A stretch of 64,000 nucleotides of DNA from Larimichthys crocea (lineage: Eukaryota; Chordata; Actinopteri; Sciaenidae), in NCBI RefSeq assembly GCF_000972845.2, contig NC_040032.1:18080871-18144870 (forward strand), given 5' to 3'. Shown here piece by piece: positions 44,275 to 55,833 of the stretch. The translations under genes and the position numbers were made by a program. Under the pieces are notes generated by a model. The model saw nothing but the letters and a program-made list of their open reading frames with translations. It made no database searches and was not told where the DNA came from. Each line of letters opens with the position of its first letter. Within the stretch, counting starts at the first letter, position 1.

Positions 44275-46770
44275 AACTGTGTAATGTGTTTTTATGTTCC
44301 TTTGTGTGGTGTTGATGAGGAAATCTTCATTTACATGATAAAGAGTTTTTTTCTGGTAAAAAGAGAAATAAAAATATATAATAAGATTTTTTCTCTGTGT
44401 ATTTATATGATTATTTATGTTGTTATCATCTTTCACAGAATATTTAAACTGTACTCAGTAAGGTTTCGCATGTCAGCACCCAATAATGTCTTACTACACT
44501 TGTTATGACCTTTGAAATATTTTGAGTTTGTTATATACTTATGCTCATATTGACTAATTACTCTCTAATTAGTCTCTGAAATATACATCTGACACTAGAG
44601 CTTTGAGATCAAACCTAATACTTTGTCAAACATTTTATATTTTCCAGCTTCTCTGCAGGTGAAGTTAAAAAATTAAAAGGAGACATTAGTGAGATGTTTT
44701 CAAAAATTTATGTTGACATATTCAGACTTTGTGCAAATATTTCAAGTCTGTTTTTAGAGAAGAAGAGGAAGAGATACTTTATTAATCCCTCAAAGGGGAA
44801 AGAATTTTTTCACTCCGTTTATTTACATGCATTTTAACCCCCGAAATACAACCACACACACATACAAGGGCTCATAGACATGCAATGTGGAGAGAGATGA
44901 TGGATTGATTGGCGGCAACGCAGAGCAGCGAGCAGTAGGGGGGTTCGGTGCCTTGCTCAAGGGCTCCTCTGGTTCCGGAAATCTCTACACAGGGCTGTCC
45001 TCCTCCTCTTCTTCCACTGATTGGCTGAGCCTCCTGCCAGTTTCTGTTCTTGAATTAGTCCTCAAAACTGTGGCAGACTGTCGTTTCTTTGAAACTGAGA
45101 AGTGAATAAAGTGTCACAATGATCAGATGATACAGATGTTGTAATCCTTTAATTTGGACACTAGATGGTGTCATTCAATTCAACCTCAGATGATATCAGG
45201 TAAAAATAAGAGCAACTTCATGTTTCTGTGTGTACTGACCATAAGCAGCAGTCAGCAGTGTTGTAGGTATGAAGGTGATGAAGAACGCTCTCACTGCATT
45301 TCCAATGATGCTCGGCAGTCTGTTTACCTGCTGCTCCTGCTGGACAGGTGTACTCCCCGTCTGTCAACACGCAATAATAAAAATGTCAAAATGACTTCAG
45401 AAGAGTTAAATCCTGTAACTCTAAACATGTCACAGAGATGTCACACAAAAATGAAAAGAGCACAGAAGGCGTGAGTAACAACAGCGGTTTCCAGGAGACA
45501 CAACTAAGCGATAAAACATGTCTTTTGTGATTGTGGTTTGTGGCTCATGAAGCTGCTGAAGTTGACCATCCGTCATTTTCAGAGCAAGAGCAAACTTTGC
45601 AAATTTGTTACTAACCAATTGTTAGCTGTTAAAGCAACACTGTGTATCCGTTGTCATGTTAATGCTGCACTGACTTTTAGCCATTGGAGATGATTGGCTG
45701 TTAGCAAAGTTGTTGACTTGCTAGTTATTGATCATAAGTGTAGTATAATCATAACATGTGCAGCTGTCCATATTTACAACAGTGGTATTACAGTGCGGCA
45801 ACAAATCACAACAAATACCAGTTTCTATGTAATGTTGGTTTAACCTTGTATTAGCTTTTTGCTGATTTCTAGCCAACCAGTTCAAATAATATTTTAAATG
45901 ACAAAAGTTACTGACCTCCTGAAGCTGTGTCACCGTGGACTTTGTGGGTCCATTGCTTGTGACACCACTTCCTCTCCATGTCGTCAGTACTGTGATAGTT
46001 TTTGTGGGGAGAGCTGACAAACAGGAAACACAGAGTTTCAAACTGAACTAAAAGAACTTTTATTTTCTTCTCCTGCACAAACTTTATAATACACAAAAAG
46101 GAATCTCACCTCCTTCGATGATCAAATCAATGTGATGTTTTTCATCATTGAACAATCCAGATTGGTGCACTCTACATCCGTACCGTCCAGCATCGGGATC
46201 TGTGACCCTCAATATTGTCAGAGAAACATCACCTTCATCCAGTCGACCCTGTAACCGATACTTGCTGGAAACTCTTGTTTTCACTTTGTATCCGTCTGTG
46301 GAGATAAGCTGGTTTTTACAGCCACCTGTGTTTGGAAGATCTCCTCGACCCCAACAGATTGATTGCGGTTTGTGATGCTTGATGTCATATTTACATGACA
46401 GAGTGACACTTTGACCTTCATGTCCAACAACAGAAACTGTGAGGATGCCACATTCACTGACTGCGAAGACAGAAAAGTTTCAAAAATCCTGAATATTAAC
46501 ATTTATGAGTAATATAAACAGAGGCATTCAATTGTTGCTGTTATTTTTCCTTTATTGATCTGTTCTCGCTTTTATATAAAGTAAAGACACGAAAGACACC
46601 ATATCTACTCATATTCATAAAAAACTAAAAGTTAAATAAAGTTAAAGTACCTGCGAGGAGCAGCAGCAGCAGCAGCAGCATCCTGGTTACACTCTTCATG
46701 ATGAAACTGAAACTACCACATTTCCGACCAACACATATTTAACCTGTGCTCCATTCTACACTGTACAAAA
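44275..46770. repeat. Tandem gene duplication unit 2 (about 2.5 kb)
   Basis: Second unit of the duplication described for 41760-44270, carrying TIM-like receptor 2 and its own copy of the SINE-like insert (44754-44972). Confidence 0.92.
44985..46699 (-). CDS. TIM-family (HAVCR/TIMD4-like) receptor 2
   Basis: The best-preserved member of the array. Five exons: 46651-46699 (signal peptide MKSVTRM followed by eight Leu and Ala), 46110-46460 (Ig V), 45916-46013 (stalk, ALPTKTITVLTTWRGSG), 45240-45360 (transmembrane) and 44985-45094 (cytoplasmic tail). All borders are GT-AG with continuous phase; 242 residues. The Ig exon shows the TIM pattern: SCKYD, ICWGRGDLPNTGGC, YRLQGRLDEGDVSLTI, YGCRV and GLFNDEKHHIDL. 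The membrane helix carries an Arg, and the 36-residue tail is rich in Ser/Thr and Glu but lacks Tyr, so no ITIM or ITAM. Compared with receptor 1 the Ig domain differs at many positions, whereas introns and 3' exons are nearly identical. Confidence 0.9.
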
Positions 46771-46857
46771 TGACCGTACAGCTGAAGTAATTAATTTTTG
46801 GGAGATATAATCACAATGTGTTATTTAAAGAAAATATACAAAATAAATCTCCACAGT

Positions 46858-47336
46858 TTTGGTGATTATTTAAATTACACTGCGTCTGTACTGTCCAGCA
46901 TCTGTGACTGTGATGCGTTCAGTATTCAGTCTGTGAAGATGAGCCTGCTGGTACAGCCTGATAATGGAAGATTTCCTTGACCTCAACAGATCATTGTAGG
47001 GTTGTTGTTCTTTATGTCATATTTACATGACTGAGTGACACTCTGACCGCCATGACCAACCACAACTGTCCTGCCACATTTGCTGACTGTGAAGACAGAT
47101 AAGTTAATATTATTAATATAGCTAATATTTATCAGTAATACAAGCAGAAGCATTGAATTGTTGCTGTAATTCTTCCTTTATTTGTCTGTTCGATCTCTCT
47201 CTCATATGAAGTAATTACACGAAAGACACAATTTCTACTTATATTTATATAAAATCTAAATAAAGTTAAAAAGTTTAAATAAAGTTAAAGTACCTGTGAG
47301 GAGCAGAAGCAGCATAATCTTGCTTAAAGTCTTCAT
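46858..47336 (-). pseudogene. TIM-family receptor pseudogene (exons 1 and 2 only)
   Basis: Signal exon 47294-47336 (MKTLSKIMLLLLLT) is intact with a good donor, and the Ig exon starts at 47086 (VSKCGRTVVVGHGGQSVT). The core tryptophan of the CWGRG motif is replaced by a stop codon, a second stop follows the ...IFTD stretch, and the sequence is rearranged and ends near 46858. No stalk, membrane or tail exons follow before the neighbouring duplication unit. Clearly non-functional. Confidence 0.85.
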
Positions 47337-48483
47337 AGTCAAACTGAAACTTTCACTGTCACACAAACAATTAACCTGCTAAGTCATCAACACTGCACTC
47401 TACACTGTAAAAAAAAGATTAAGCTAAGTCAATAAGTCATTTTAATAGATATATTAAAACACATACATAAACACAAGTCACAAAACAAACATATTAAAGA
47501 GAAACTGATAACTCAACAAACAGCAGGACTATGACTATGTACTGGCACACGTATGACTATTTACTGATGAACAGTGAATATAAAAGTTATTCTGAACACT
47601 GTATTCATCTGACAGAGGTCACAAAATGTAAAACAGATGATGCAGCTGTGCCTCACATCGTATTCAACTAAATGAATAAAGGACCTAATTTCTCACTGTT
47701 CATGTTTTCTTCTTAGGTTTATATTACTTTCTTATTGACCTGAAGCATACACCAGTATCAGTACATTTTAGTTTCTATGATAAGTTCAGAATTAGTGGTC
47801 TGTGGCTGGGCTTGTTTCTACTTCTACTTCCTGATATCAGTACATTGTAGTTTCTATCATGAGTTAAACTGAGTGTCTCAGAGTTTTTTATTCTCTGCAA
47901 TCCGTCCAATTTCTTTCTATTTCTTGTGTAAATATGGTTTTATTACATTCAGTCATTTAAATTTTGTTACATTTAGTCCTTCCGTCCATCTCCTCCCGCT
48001 TTATCCGGATTCGGGTCGCGGGGGCAGCAGCTTCAGCAGGGAAGCCCAGACTTCCCTCTCCCTGGCCACTTCTCCCTGGGACATAGTCCCTCCAGCGTGT
48101 CCTGGGTCTTCCCCGGGGCCGCCTCCCGGAGGGACGTGGATTTTAATGCAACTTAGGGTCATGACATATAGCAGTATACATATAGTACGTATAGCAGCGG
48201 CAATAGAATGTACTCTTCATCCTGATGATGACAGACTGCTTTAAATTTATCCTCAGCACTCCACCATGTAAAACTGTCTTATTTAATGACATTTCAGTCC
48301 TGTACTGTGTATGTGTGTATATGTATACAAATGAACTCAATGAGTAAAAGTCGTGTAACTTTATTTATTACCAGCTCTTTTTTTATCATTTACATTTTTG
48401 AATGATTTTAATTGATTGATGTGTGTTTGGTAGTAAAAGTCACAATTAAATAACTGAAGAATACAACTTTATTATTGAAATCT
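47337..48483. other. Intergenic between TIM copies; GC-rich repeat inside
   Basis: No gene. 47985-48140 is a GC-rich stretch (ctcctcccgctttatccgga, gggtcgcgggggcagcagct, gcgtgtcctgggtcttcccc), a widespread dispersed repeat in fish genomes as far as I know; element class not assigned. Confidence 0.55.
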
Positions 48484-49817
48484 CTACACAGGGCTGCCCT
48501 CCTCCTCTTCCACTGATTGGCTGAGCCTCCTGCCAGTTTTTGGTCTTGAATTAGTCCTCAAAACTGTGGCAGACTGTGCTTTCTTTGAAACTGAGAAATT
48601 AATAAAGTGTCACAATGATCAGATGATACTAATGTTGTAGTCTTTTGATTTGGCCAGACAGGGTCATTCAATTCAATCTCAGATGATATCAGATAAAAAT
48701 ATGACAAACCCATGTTTCTGTGTGTACTGACCGTAAGCAGCAGTCAGCAGTGTTCCAAGTATGAAGGTGATGAAGAACGCTCTAACTGCACATCCAATGA
48801 CAGTCAGCAGACTGTTTACCTGCTGCTCCTGCTGGACAGGTGTACTCCACATCTGTCAACGCACAATAAGGATGATATCATAATCACTTCAGGAGAGAAT
48901 TACAAGTAAAAGTAAAGAAAAAATACGGCAAACACTAGCATAAAATAACAGATTTTAAATCATTCCACTGATCTTTTTTTTTTTTTTTTGTCAATTTGAG
49001 TTGTCACCTTGGACACTGTAGGTCTATTTTCCATGACATCACTTCCTCCACATGTGGTCTGTACTGCAGTGGTACTTGCGGGCAGAGCTGACAAACAGGA
49101 AACACAAAGTTAAACTAAAATGAACGGCTGAACTCAAAGAAAGACTTTTATTTTATTCATCTTGCATAAACTTTATTATCTATAAGAAATTTCTCCTTTC
49201 CTTTGTCTTTTCTTGATGATCAAATCAATGTGATGTTTTTCATCATTGAACCATCCAGGTATATCCACTCTGCATCCATACTGTCCAGTATCTATGACTG
49301 TGAGTTTCAGTATTGTCAGAGAAACATCACCTTCATTCAGTTGTCCTAGTAACTGATACCTGCTAGAAAGTCTTTCTTTCACTTTGTATCCGTCTGTGGA
49401 GATGAGCTGGTTGTTGCAGCCTGATAATGGAACATCTCCTCGACCCCAACAGATCGGCCGTGGATTGTTATACTTGATGTCATATCGACATGGCAGAGTG
49501 ACGCTTTGACCTTCATGACCAACAACAACTGTGCTTCTGTCACATTCGCTGACTGTGAAGACAGAAATGTTTTTGAATCCTAGGGCTGATGTGGGTTTCT
49601 ACAAATGAAACCCACATCAGCCCCAAGAATTTATATTTATCAGTCATCGAAGCATTGAAATATTGCTGTTATTCTTCATTTATCTGTTTATAGTACATAC
49701 ATGAAAGACACCATATCTACTATTTACAGTATATAAAGTGAAAAAAAAGTTCAAGAATTTATATAAAGTTCAAGTACCTGTAAGCAACAGCAGCATCATC
49801 CTACCAAAAGTCTTCAT
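48484..49817 (-). pseudogene. TIM-family receptor 4, splice donors lost (secreted form or pseudogene)
   Basis: All five exon modules are present: signal 49778-49817 (MKTFGRMMLLLLT), Ig V from 49552, stalk from 49087, transmembrane 48732-48852 and tail 48484-48590. The Ig domain is intact, with CWGRGDVPLSGC, RYQLLGQLNEGDVSLTI and the complete WFND motif (GWFNDEKHH). But the Ig exon has lost its donor: where copies 1 and 2 read ggag/gtgaga, this copy reads ggagaaattt, so translation would continue to KKRQRKGEISYR and stop at 49176-49178. The stalk exon also lacks its donor (it runs into a poly-A tract). Two readings remain: a dying gene, or a gene now making a short soluble Ig protein of about 136 residues before signal cleavage. 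Confidence 0.75.
49583..49623. repeat. 17-bp perfect hairpin in TIM copy 4 intron 1
   Basis: gggctgatgtgggtttc (49583-49599) is followed by a 7-base loop and its exact reverse complement (49607-49623). It is absent from the other TIM copies, so it arose or was inserted after duplication. No function is evident. Confidence 0.9.
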
Positions 49818-49819
49818 GG

Positions 49820-51613
49820 TAAAACTTGACTCTCAGAGTTTCAAACACATATTTAACCCACTGAGTCATCAACGCTTTTTTTACTTGACCTCAAACAGAA
49901 GTCAATAAGGTTTCTGATATCACATAGTACATTGTAGTTTCTACACGTTATGAGTTGAACTAAGTGTCTCAGAGTTTTTTATACTTATGCAGTCCATCTG
50001 ATTTCTTGGTATTTCTTGTGCCCTTGTGGTTTAATGACTTCCTGTTAACTGTGTTTAATTTGCCGCTTCCTACTGAGGCCTTAAAGGGGCCATTTCAGTA
50101 AAGACACAGACTGACATGTGGCAACAAATATCTGCAGTTGTTGTTGAGACAGATTAAAAACATAACCAATCATTACCTTGTTTTGCACTAATATTTAATT
50201 ATTTATTCATTACCATGACAGGCATTTTACTAGTATGACATTTTTCTATTTTATGACATTTTACTACCTGGTGTTTTTGAAAGACAGTTGAGTGAATGTA
50301 TGTATGTATGCAGGGCATGTGAAATGACTGATAGGCTTTGTGCAATGTGTGTATGTGCTATGCGTTTTTGCTGTTGCTGTTGTTGTGCTGATATGTTGGT
50401 TTTGTGTGATGTGTTACATGTATATGCTGCTGGACACCTTAATTTCCTTCGGGATCAATAAAGTATCTCTATCTCTATCTATCTGAATTGGAGATATCTT
50501 GACTTGACATTTCCCACAATGCCACTGCACAGTGTTGGTGGAGTATGGATTTTCTGTCCTCTTCCCACCACTGGCCGATATCCAGCACTGACAGTGTCAC
50601 AGAGGGACATCTGATCAGGACCTTTACACCTCTATGGGGACCTAAACTATTCCATGAGGTCCAGGGTTGAGCTAGGAACCATCTGAAGAGATGGGGATAC
50701 ATTTTTCAGATGTAGATGTGGCAGAATATTTCTACAGTCACTGAACAGTTTCAGCAACAGTATGCAAACATGTGCAGAGGCATTTCATTGAGTTTGACTA
50801 ACATTTCATGAAAAATACAATATGTGCAAAAGCATTAAAAAGGAATGGTGCACAGGGATGATCTGAGCTTTGAATAAAGATGTGTGTAATATACCGTTAA
50901 TTCAGCTCCATTCTCCTTTTTTTGTGTAGTTTTTCATTGTAGGACAAAGGGAGTGAACAATTCTGTTGACATCGTCATTGTGTAAAGTTAATTTTTCTTC
51001 AACTGAATTTTACAGTTTTCTTACAGCACCTTAATATCTACAAAAACTTGTGACCCATTGTGGAGCTTTGGCAACCCCTGGTGGCAGTCAGGACCCATTT
51101 TATGTAGACCAGTGGTGTCAAGTGAAATAGTTGTGTGCCTGAACAGACCCACTGATGAAGTCTAAAAAAATAAAGATATGCTTTGTGTTTGATGAACTGG
51201 TCATATTAATTTACAATGTTAGAGTGTTGTTTATAATAATTATTAAACTACATTTAGCTGCTGTTTTATCAAAAGCAACTTAATAGGGGAACAAAATCAA
51301 GGTACAGTATGACAAGGACATGTACTCCCATAAAATAAAGTGACAGTTGTAGGATAAATTTAGCATGTCCAGTTGTTGGTAGTGCTATGGTAGAGAGAAA
51401 TGCCCCTGATCTAGTACAAACTGATAGTTTAGAGTTCCCTGAGTGTATAGTTTGACAGAGCCAGGTGTAATGCAGTAATTTCACTGGCACTAAGTCGTGA
51501 AATCAAACTGGATGTGACCCTTCAATTTATGAGATAAATATCTGAACTATGCAAACATTCATAACTATAAATACCTGGATCATGAGAACAGTAACACCTT
51601 TAGAAGCTGTGGT
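49820..51613. other. Intergenic, no supported gene
   Basis: AT-rich. 50440-50480 is a LINE/SINE-type tail (ccttcgggatcaataaagta followed by a tctatctctatct run). The open frames at 50475-50702 and 51269-51490 have no recognised domain and no splice context. Confidence 0.55.
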
Positions 51614-51629
51614 GGCTCTTAAAAGAGCC
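51614..51629 (-). terminator. Histone 3' stem-loop of H1
   Basis: On the minus strand ggctcttttaagagcc, a 6-bp stem with a 4-base loop, 37 bp after the H1 stop codon. This is the conserved signal for SLBP/U7-dependent, non-polyadenylated 3' ends and shows that the gene is replication-dependent. Confidence 0.95.
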
Positions 51630-51665
51630 TTTGATGCATAGAATGCTGGGTTTAAGATAGCCACT

Positions 51666-52277
51666 TTACTTCTTGGCCTTCTTGGGTGCAGTTTTCTTCG
51701 TTGGGGTCTTCTTTGCTGGCTTTGTCTTTTTGGGGGCCACCTTCTTGGGGGTCTTCTTCACTGTACTTTTCTTGGCAACCTTCTTCGGAGACTTCTTGGG
51801 TGTAGCTTTCTTCACTGCAACTTTCTTGGTGGCTGCTTTCTTAGCTGCGGTCTTCTTGGCTGCTGGTTTTTTAGCTGCTGCTGCTTTCTTTGCTGCCGGT
51901 TTCTTTGCTGCTGGTTTCTTTGCAGCAACTTTCTTGACTGCTGGTTTCTTTGCTTTAACCGCTTTCTTGGGTTTTGGCGCCGACTTAGCCAGTTTGAAAG
52001 AGCCAGCGGCTCCAATCCCGGTAGCCTTGGTCAGGACGCCCGCATCTACCATCTTGACAATGGTCAGGTTAATGCGCTTCTTGTTCTTTACCACATCGTA
52101 ACCTTTAGCGGCCAGTCCCTTCTTAATCGCGGACAAGGAAGCCCCCTTACGGTTGTTGGACTCAGCCACAACATCGGTGATGAGTTTCCGAAGGGATGGT
52201 CCGTCCTTCTTAACCTTGGGAGTTGCCTTCTTCTTTGGGGCTTTGGCCGGGGGAGCTGCTGGTGCTTCTTCTGCCAT
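51666..52277 (-). CDS. Linker histone H1, replication-dependent
   Basis: 203 residues starting at MAEEAPAAPPAKAPKKKATP. An in-frame Met 30 codons upstream is rejected, because the downstream start matches the H1 N terminus and lies just below a TATA box. The winged-helix globular domain occupies about residues 25-97 (GPSLRKLITDVVAESNNRKG, LSAIKKGLAAKGYDV, TKATGIGAAGSFKLAK). The rest is a Lys/Ala/Pro tail with KKPAAKK repeats and SPKK- and TPKK-type motifs that are CDK phosphorylation sites in H1. It binds linker DNA and compacts chromatin. Single exon, minus strand, with a 3' stem-loop. No intron or frame defect. Confidence 0.96.
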   Translation of the reverse strand: MAEEAPAAPPAKAPKKKATPKVKKDGPSLRKLITDVVAESNNRKGASLSAIKKGLAAKGYDVVKNKKRINLTIVKMVDAGVLTKATGIGAAGSFKLAKSAPKPKKAVKAKKPAVKKVAAKKPAAKKPAAKKAAAAKKPAAKKTAAKKAATKKVAVKKATPKKSPKKVAKKSTVKKTPKKVAPKKTKPAKKTPTKKTAPKKAKK

Positions 52278-52349
52278 GTCTGCCTCTGCTCGGTGTGTGT
52301 TGGTCTCTGCTGTGTCGGTGTGAAGTTGTCCCCGCTGTGTTCTAGAGGC

Positions 52350-52436
52350 GGGCCTTATAACACACATGAGAACCGTGGAGAGTCAACTCTCACAGCCGCT
52401 CCGTTGCCCTGCTCTCATGTGGCGACACTTGTGTTT
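52350..52436 (-). promoter_or_regulatory. H1 promoter (TATA-like and H1 box)
   Basis: On the minus strand a ttataagg TATA-like element lies at about 52350-52358, some 75 bp above the start codon. An aaacaca H1-specific box lies at 52430-52436. The AAACACA box is the established element of S-phase H1 promoters. Confidence 0.75.
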
Positions 52437-52439
52437 TCT

Positions 52440-54540
52440 CCTCCACATTTACGGGCTAAAATTCACAGAAAATGAACGTTTTTGGTCAGAAATGTTGTCG
52501 TGTCAGTGAGAAAACATTCTTCCCTTCATGTTCAGGTCGTGTTTGGCTCGGAGGACTCGTTAATTAAGATTCGAGAGGCTTCAAACCTCTCTGATATACG
52601 GTGACTTTGTGCAGCGCGCAGCGAGTTTTCTTCACATTTCGTCTCTAAAACTGTCTAAAAATCATTTATATTAGTTGTGACAGCGGCGTGACAGTAAGCT
52701 AACATATGTGAGAATAGATGAAAACTGAAATCACTTCAATTGTGTGATTTATTTAGTTTTAATTAGATAGGTTTTCTGTGGAGGTAAACACACGGATGGT
52801 GCCGGTGGTTCAGGCTGTTAGACGGACTCCTGTCACAGAATGATCGCTTGGGAAAAGACTTCCCGTTTCCTCCCACCTTTACATTTAATGATTGAACTGA
52901 CAACACGATTTAATAGTGTAATAATTCTCTGATTTTAGTTTCAATAAAATCACATTTCTTTGTTTTTCTTTGTAGCTTCAGTTTGTATCCAAATCGCGTT
53001 GGTCTAGGTGGGAAACGCTAAATAACACTTTTATGTATGTGATTTAATACATTTTATTTTATATTATAACATTACATTATATATTATTATATTTTAACAT
53101 TTATTATTTTTTTCTAGCTGAGCTTGACTAATATTGGGAACACACAATAGTATTGGGTTTACTCTAAAGGTCACATATGAATATGGAAATGTACCTAAGA
53201 CAATAGTTAAAATAAAAGGACATTTTACAGTTGTTTTTTGGTATTCATCGGTCATGACGTCATTATTTTAATCATGTACAGTATATATCCAAGTTTATAT
53301 CCAGCTGTTCTTTTAATATCTGTGCAATACCTGCTCATTATAATTTATTTATCCAGTGTTCACATTTAGTCTGTTGTACATAGGTATGTATATACTGTCA
53401 TGTACAGAACACATTTCATTGCTTCACCACCAGTCCAGTCTACAAATGTCTGTTAGTGTCTATAGATAGATTCACACATTTATATTTATGCACACATATA
53501 TCTTTTAAATATGTATACAGTTATTTCTTTATGTTTTATGTTTATGTCTGCACCTTTTTATTTGTCATGTTCTTTGTTAAACTGTATGCCTATACCTGTA
53601 TGTACAATTCAATTGTGAGCACAGTGAACCCATGTGTGTACACACACCTGGCCAATAAAGTAATTCTGACATAAATACATACATATGTACATTACTCTGC
53701 ACTTTATTGCTTTAAGCACTTCTGGTCCTCTGGTTAGATGCTAAACTGCATTTTATTTTTTCTGTACATTGTGCAATGACAATCCAGTTGAATCTAATCT
53801 ACATGTTCTGTAAGCAGCTGGATCAAGTCTATGTGTCAGTGGCTGTTTTCTGGCAACATCTTATCAAAAGTCATCCAACTCTGGTCAGTAATGATGGAGC
53901 ATTGTGGAACTGCCTAAAATAAAAAAATAAAACATTTAATAATATATATTCCATACAGTTTTCTCTACATTTATTTTATCTTGATCCTAATTTTACTTTA
54001 TATATTTAGATAAGTCTGTTTCTTATATTGTATTCTTTTTCACTGTGTACTACTGGAAATTCAATTTCCTTGAGGAAGTCATCCCAAAGGGATCAATAAA
54101 GTGCAGTCTAAGTATATGACAAGTCCAATCAGTCGTAACTCACCACCAATGAGAAGATCTGATCAAGTCACCCCCAAACAATGTCAGTGTGACAATTAAA
54201 CCACCTCATAACCAACCCAATGACTGAAATTCACCACCACTTAGTTTCCCCATTTATTCATGTCTATTTTTTTTTGCACAGTGGAGTGCTGTCAAACAAT
54301 AGACTTAGTTTGACTTGAGAAATTCAGCACACTTTGAGTTAATTGTTCTTACCACACAAATATAGTTAGAACACATTTTAGGGGTTTGGACAAAATTAAA
54401 ATCATACCATTATTCTGTATCTCAATCATTATTCATTAAAAGTGAGGAGCTAAGTTGAAGTGTGTGGTCAATAAATTGTATATTTTACTTTTAATGTCTG
54501 CTAATGCTATTGATAATGTTGAAATAAACAGGAATATAGC
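52440..54540. other. Intergenic between H1 and H2B, no supported gene
   Basis: AT-rich. 54050-54110 is a repeat tail (aaagggatcaataaagtgca). Open frames around 53456-53674 are low-complexity Tyr/Phe-rich readings without support. Confidence 0.6.
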
Positions 54541-54558
54541 ATTTAGTTGAAATTGTGT

Positions 54559-54574
54559 GGTCCTGAAAAGGACC
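54559..54574 (-). terminator. Histone 3' stem-loop of H2B (left)
   Basis: On the minus strand ggtccttttcaggacc: six stem pairs with a tttc loop, 24 bp after the stop. The stem sequence differs from the ggctct/agagcc version of the H1, H2A and H4 genes, and the same variant is found at the right H2B. Confidence 0.95.
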
Positions 54575-54598
54575 TTTTGTTGACAGGGACAAGTAAGT

Positions 54599-55095
<497 letters not shown>

Positions 55096-55243
55096 ACCAT
55101 ACTGCGCAGACACTAACCCGCCAAAAACTGCCACAAACATGTATGAGATCAACTTTATTTACATATTTACATTACATAATCACATATTAAATTATATATT
55201 GTTATAAGGTAAAATATACAACAACATGGCGTTAGTTGTATGC

Positions 55244-55637
55244 CCTTTAAAAAAACTGAGCACACAATGTAAACACCATTATAACCAGATAAAACCAAAC
55301 AAAGACAATAGAATGAAATAGCAAATGATTTATAATAGATATAATTTGAAACATGATTCAGTCGATGTGGATGTGGAGTAGCTTTTGTGGCTCTCTTTTT
55401 CATATGTTGCACTGACAACTCTCACATATACATAATATCACATGCGACAAAAACGTACATTTTATCCCGTTATGCAGTAGTAGGTATTGTATTTGATTAT
55501 CAAATGGAGAATTAGGGCAAAATTGGAGTTTGTGTTCTCACTGAGATTAGAGATTTATTCACAGTAGTCTTTAAATTAAGTGGTAGTGCACATGCACCTC
55601 TTCAGTTGTGTGGGAAGCATGAAGAGGCAACTACTTA
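55244..55637. other. 394-bp block unique to the left arm
   Basis: Present between the two parts of the left arm and absent from the right arm, where the flanks join (…gttgtattattcgcttc on the left-arm complement). The junction shows a short shared tat. It may be an insertion in one arm or a deletion from the other. No transposon ends were recognised. Confidence 0.6.
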
Positions 55638-55796
55638 TAGTTATGCTTATTCGCTTCTGCATGGAAGTGTTCTTGGATTTGCACCTAGTAGTTTAAACAT
55701 AAATTCTTTGACACCATGTACACAAAGTTTCATAGTTTTCATTGTTATGGACTTGATTCGTCTGTGTGCGGATTACACTCCTTTAGATAAGTGGGT

Positions 55797-55812
55797 GCCT
55801 CTTAAGAGAGCC
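55797..55812 (-). pseudogene. Orphan histone 3' end (left arm)
   Basis: On the minus strand, aatccaaaggctctcttaag followed by aggcaccc closely matches the 3' end of the H4 gene at 61693-61708 (aatccaaaggctctttt). The stem is imperfect (ggctct against agaggc) and no histone coding sequence precedes it. It is a relic of an H4-type gene whose coding part was lost. Confidence 0.75.
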
Positions 55813-55833
55813 TTTGGATTTCAGATTTGAAAG

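Noticed and set aside
50475..50702. 75-codon minus-strand frame near a repeat tail
   Set aside because: No domain, no neighbours and close to a LINE/SINE tail; likely repeat-derived.
51673..52101. 142-codon plus-strand hydrophobic frame
   Set aside because: Antisense shadow of the Lys/Ala-rich H1 tail.
52278..52367. Upstream in-frame Met extending H1 by 30 residues
   Set aside because: The extension spans the TATA box and leader; the H1 N terminus begins at MAEEAPAAPP.
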